From an uncultured Treponema sp. (GTDB taxonomy: Bacteria > Spirochaetota > Spirochaetia > Treponematales > Treponemataceae): a stretch of DNA of 16,295 bases. The notes beneath the pieces are model-generated. The model searched no databases. It had not been told where the DNA came from and was given only the letters and a program-made list of their open reading frames with translations. The first letter of the stretch is position 1. Each line of letters opens with the position of its first letter. Location of the stretch: the NCBI GenBank assembly GCA_938045195.1, contig CALINC010000165.1, positions 1 to 16,295 on the forward strand, given 5' to 3'. Of the stretch, positions 14,254 to 16,295 are shown in pieces. Position numbers and translations under genes: made by a program.

Positions 14254-16017
14254 CTAACTCCTTTCTCCTAATAATTGTTTAAGCTGTAAAATGTCCGCTG
14301 TCATTGCGGAACGCTGCATTACACGGTACTTTCGCGGAATCATTTCTTTGCTTGTACTTTCAACTGCCGCAACTAAGTTTTGCAGTTCTATTTCGTTGGG
14401 ATATGTAGGGGGGATAAAGTCTTCTATAATTTCTTCTAAGTCTTTTTGATGCACCATAACCCTGCCGTCAACCGTTGCCGTCATTTTTGCTCTTACCAAA
14501 ATCGCCTCAATATCTGCACCGGAAACATCAAATTTTATTTTTTTTATTATCGAAGGGAAATTGACTTCATTTGTCTTTATCTGCAATTTCCGTTGCAGTG
14601 TTATAAATAAGTCCAATTTTTCGGTATCGGTTTCGGGATAAAATAGGGCAAGATGTTCTTCTGCTCTGCCTTGCCGTTTTAAGTCTACGGGTATTAAATC
14701 GGGACGGCAGGTAATTAAGAACCAAATAATTTTGCCGCGGTATTCGGTATTACCCATAAAATTAGCTATTTGCGCAAATACACGAGCGGATGTTCCGGAT
14801 ACATCATTAGAAGTACGGCTTCCCAACACAACGTCGGCTTCGTCAATCATCACAGCTACAGGTGCCATTGCCCGCAGTATATTTAAAACTTTTTCGAGGT
14901 TAGATTCCGTTGTACCCTGCCACTGCGAGCGGAAATTTAAAAGACGCACCATAGGAATTCCTATTTCACCTGCAAAAGCGGAGACTATAAAAGTTTTCCC
15001 CGTACCTATAGGCCCTGAAATTAAGTACCCCATTGGAAGAACATCGGTTCTCGCTCTTTGCAAAGCCTTTGCGGCAATTTTAAAACGTTTTTTTACAAAA
15101 TTATGCCCTGACACAAGAGATAAATCATAATCGGTATCTACAAATTCTAAAAGCCCCATTGCCTCATTCCGTATGATTTCCCGTTTCTTTTTTGCCAAAT
15201 ATTCAAACGTAATCGGTACATCTTTTTGAAAAGAGTCGGCAACGATTTGGTTAATGTTCATTAAATTTAAGCCGGAGGTTAGTGTTCCCATGCGGTTAGG
15301 TGTTAGAGTCCTTTCGGTTAAAAGAATTTCTTCACGCTGCTTTAAGTATTCCAAAAACTCTATACGTGTGTTTAAATCCGGCAACGGAACATGAATTTTT
15401 ATTGTTGAAGGAGCGGTAGTAAGACGAGGATTTAAGTCGGTAAGGTTTTCAGCCATCATTATTATTGAAATATCTTCCCGTGTAAATAAGGGTTCATGAG
15501 ACCACCTGTTTAGCGTTACAAAACAGTATCTGTCGGTTTCGCTTAAATTACCAATATCATCAGCAGGGATGATAGTTTCGGCATAGTCGATTATGAGAAC
15601 AATCCTCCGGTTTTTTCCGAAGTTAAGCACAAAATAACGCTCTAAATATGAAAATGCAAGATGAGGATCGGTTGAAATAAAATCTTCAGGCGGAACATCG
15701 GGAAAAACACTATGCATTGTTTCAAAATAAGATAGCTGCATTGCCTCCGTACAAAACGAAACACCTCCCGATTTATCATAATAAACAATAATGTTTTTAT
15801 TACCGAAAATTACTTCAGAAATATAATCGCGGATTTTTACAAATAAAAAACTGCCTGCAAACCCTTCGGCTTGGTGAGGTAAAAAATCTCTTATGTTTCC
15901 ATGGACAAAATAAAGGTTTGCTATTTTAGTACAATATTTTTCCGAAAGGTCACGAGCCCAGTTCGGTAATTTTTCTATATATTTACTGTTTTCTTTTATT
16001 AGTTGTTTTCCTGCCAT
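14254..16017 (-). CDS. Double-AAA ATPase with degenerate first domain (Ycf46-like)
   Basis: The protein is 587 residues from the ATG at 16015-16017, preferred because GGAG lies six bases before it; a TTG four codons upstream has no such site. The N-terminal half (about 25-280) has AAA-like secondary structure and a Walker B-like IVLIIDYAE stretch, but no P-loop. The C-terminal half is a full AAA module: Walker A GPIGTGKT (335-342), Walker B VAVMIDEAD (387-395), a sensor region LITCRPD and a terminal arginine motif KRQGRAEE. A degenerate domain before an active one resembles Ycf46-type AAA proteins, whose function is poorly known. It probably works in the cytoplasm as a hexameric remodelling ATPase. 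It is co-transcribed with the secreted beta-propeller gene downstream. Confidence 0.85.
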   Translation of the reverse strand: MAGKQLIKENSKYIEKLPNWARDLSEKYCTKIANLYFVHGNIRDFLPHQAEGFAGSFLFVKIRDYISEVIFGNKNIIVYYDKSGGVSFCTEAMQLSYFETMHSVFPDVPPEDFISTDPHLAFSYLERYFVLNFGKNRRIVLIIDYAETIIPADDIGNLSETDRYCFVTLNRWSHEPLFTREDISIIMMAENLTDLNPRLTTAPSTIKIHVPLPDLNTRIEFLEYLKQREEILLTERTLTPNRMGTLTSGLNLMNINQIVADSFQKDVPITFEYLAKKKREIIRNEAMGLLEFVDTDYDLSLVSGHNFVKKRFKIAAKALQRARTDVLPMGYLISGPIGTGKTFIVSAFAGEIGIPMVRLLNFRSQWQGTTESNLEKVLNILRAMAPVAVMIDEADVVLGSRTSNDVSGTSARVFAQIANFMGNTEYRGKIIWFLITCRPDLIPVDLKRQGRAEEHLALFYPETDTEKLDLFITLQRKLQIKTNEVNFPSIIKKIKFDVSGADIEAILVRAKMTATVDGRVMVHQKDLEEIIEDFIPPTYPNEIELQNLVAAVESTSKEMIPRKYRVMQRSAMTADILQLKQLLGERS

Positions 16018-16050
16018 ATTTTTCTCCAAGCAGTTTATAAATTTAAAAAT

Positions 16051-16079
16051 ATTGTATCAATTACAAAAAAAAAATGCAA
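16051..16079 (-). promoter_or_regulatory. Promoter of AAA ATPase operon with T10 tract in spacer
   Basis: On the minus strand TTGCAT (16074-16079) is followed after 17 bases by TACAAT (16051-16056). The coding-strand T run spans ten bases (16065-16074), and nine of these fall in the spacer. The predicted start near 16044 gives a leader of about 27 bases. Length changes in the run would change the spacer from its optimum. Confidence 0.55.
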
Positions 16080-16189
16080 GGCGGGGGTACGGTCAATTTT
16101 TGAACAATTATATTCCTGTGTCAGCGGTGCCGGCAAATTTTGTCAAATTTCTTTTATGCTTTTACTTTCTATACGGCAAATTTACCATA

Positions 16190-16229
16190 GGGCATCTCTA
16201 AAAACTTTGTTAGATTTTTAGAGATGCCC
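16190..16229. repeat. 15-bp perfect inverted repeat (first of two adjacent hairpins)
   Basis: GGGCATCTCTAAAAA (16190-16204) and its exact complement TTTTTAGAGATGCCC (16215-16229) flank a 10-base loop. No gene ends nearby in either direction, so a simple terminator role is not obvious. The form recalls terminal repeats or short palindromic remnants of insertion sequences, but no transposase is visible inside the window. Confidence 0.8.
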
Positions 16230-16230
16230 G

Positions 16231-16280
16231 GCGAGTTTTTCGTAAGTCCTTATATATCAATGACTTACGAAAAACATCGC
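16231..16280. repeat. Second long inverted repeat, 14 bp perfect core extended to 18 bp
   Basis: GTTTTTCGTAAGTC (16235-16248) and GACTTACGAAAAAC (16262-16275) are exactly complementary around a 13-base AT-rich loop. Four further pairs (GCGA with TCGC) extend the stem past one bulged base. It follows the preceding hairpin after a single base. The two together could be the boundary of a mobile element, a MITE-like unit, or a terminator pair for a gene to the right that is not shown. Confidence 0.75.
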
Positions 16281-16295
16281 AAGTTAAATCTAAGG

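Overview
The window looks like a low-GC, fermentative spirochaete, most likely a Treponema. This is inferred from the succinyl-CoA synthetase / 2-oxoacid:ferredoxin oxidoreductase pathway, the 7TM-receptor class III cyclases with a TPR-like tail, the smpB-lepB-hemW neighbourhood and the AT-rich codon use. No rRNA, tRNA, CRISPR array or transposase gene is visible. The only mobile-element-like signal is a pair of large inverted repeats at the extreme right end.

Left block, minus strand (1-4873): a tightly packed operon runs sucC-sucD-korA-korB-korC, with korC cut by the window edge. It interconverts succinate, succinyl-CoA and 2-oxoglutarate using CoA, a nucleoside triphosphate and ferredoxin. 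About 315 nt upstream of sucC, on the same strand, lies a clear cobalamin riboswitch with its own near-consensus promoter and no recognisable B12 gene after it. A CsaA-type tRNA-binding protein gene lies beyond it, also on the minus strand.

Middle block, plus strand (5606-9635): two tandem membrane proteins share one plan, with an extracytoplasmic beta-sandwich sensor, a multi-pass 7TMR-DISM-like membrane region and a class III nucleotide cyclase domain. The first gene carries a frameshift just before its membrane region. The catalytic residues of the two cyclase domains are degenerate in a complementary way: one keeps Lys/Thr/Asn/Arg but has lost both metal Asp residues, and the other keeps both Asp residues but has lost Thr/Asn/Arg. 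This is the logic of the C1/C2 halves of mammalian adenylyl cyclase and predicts an obligate heterodimer. It is the most interesting signal in the window.

Right block (9654-16295): smpB with a secreted protein of unknown function (minus) is divergent from a signal-peptidase-I-like gene and hemW (plus). The two directions start from promoters whose -35 boxes overlap. The signal peptidase homologue lacks both catalytic dyad residues. A two-gene minus-strand operon follows: a double-AAA ATPase with a degenerate first domain, then a secreted beta-propeller protein. The ATPase promoter has a T10 tract in its spacer. The window ends in two adjacent long perfect or near-perfect inverted repeats.
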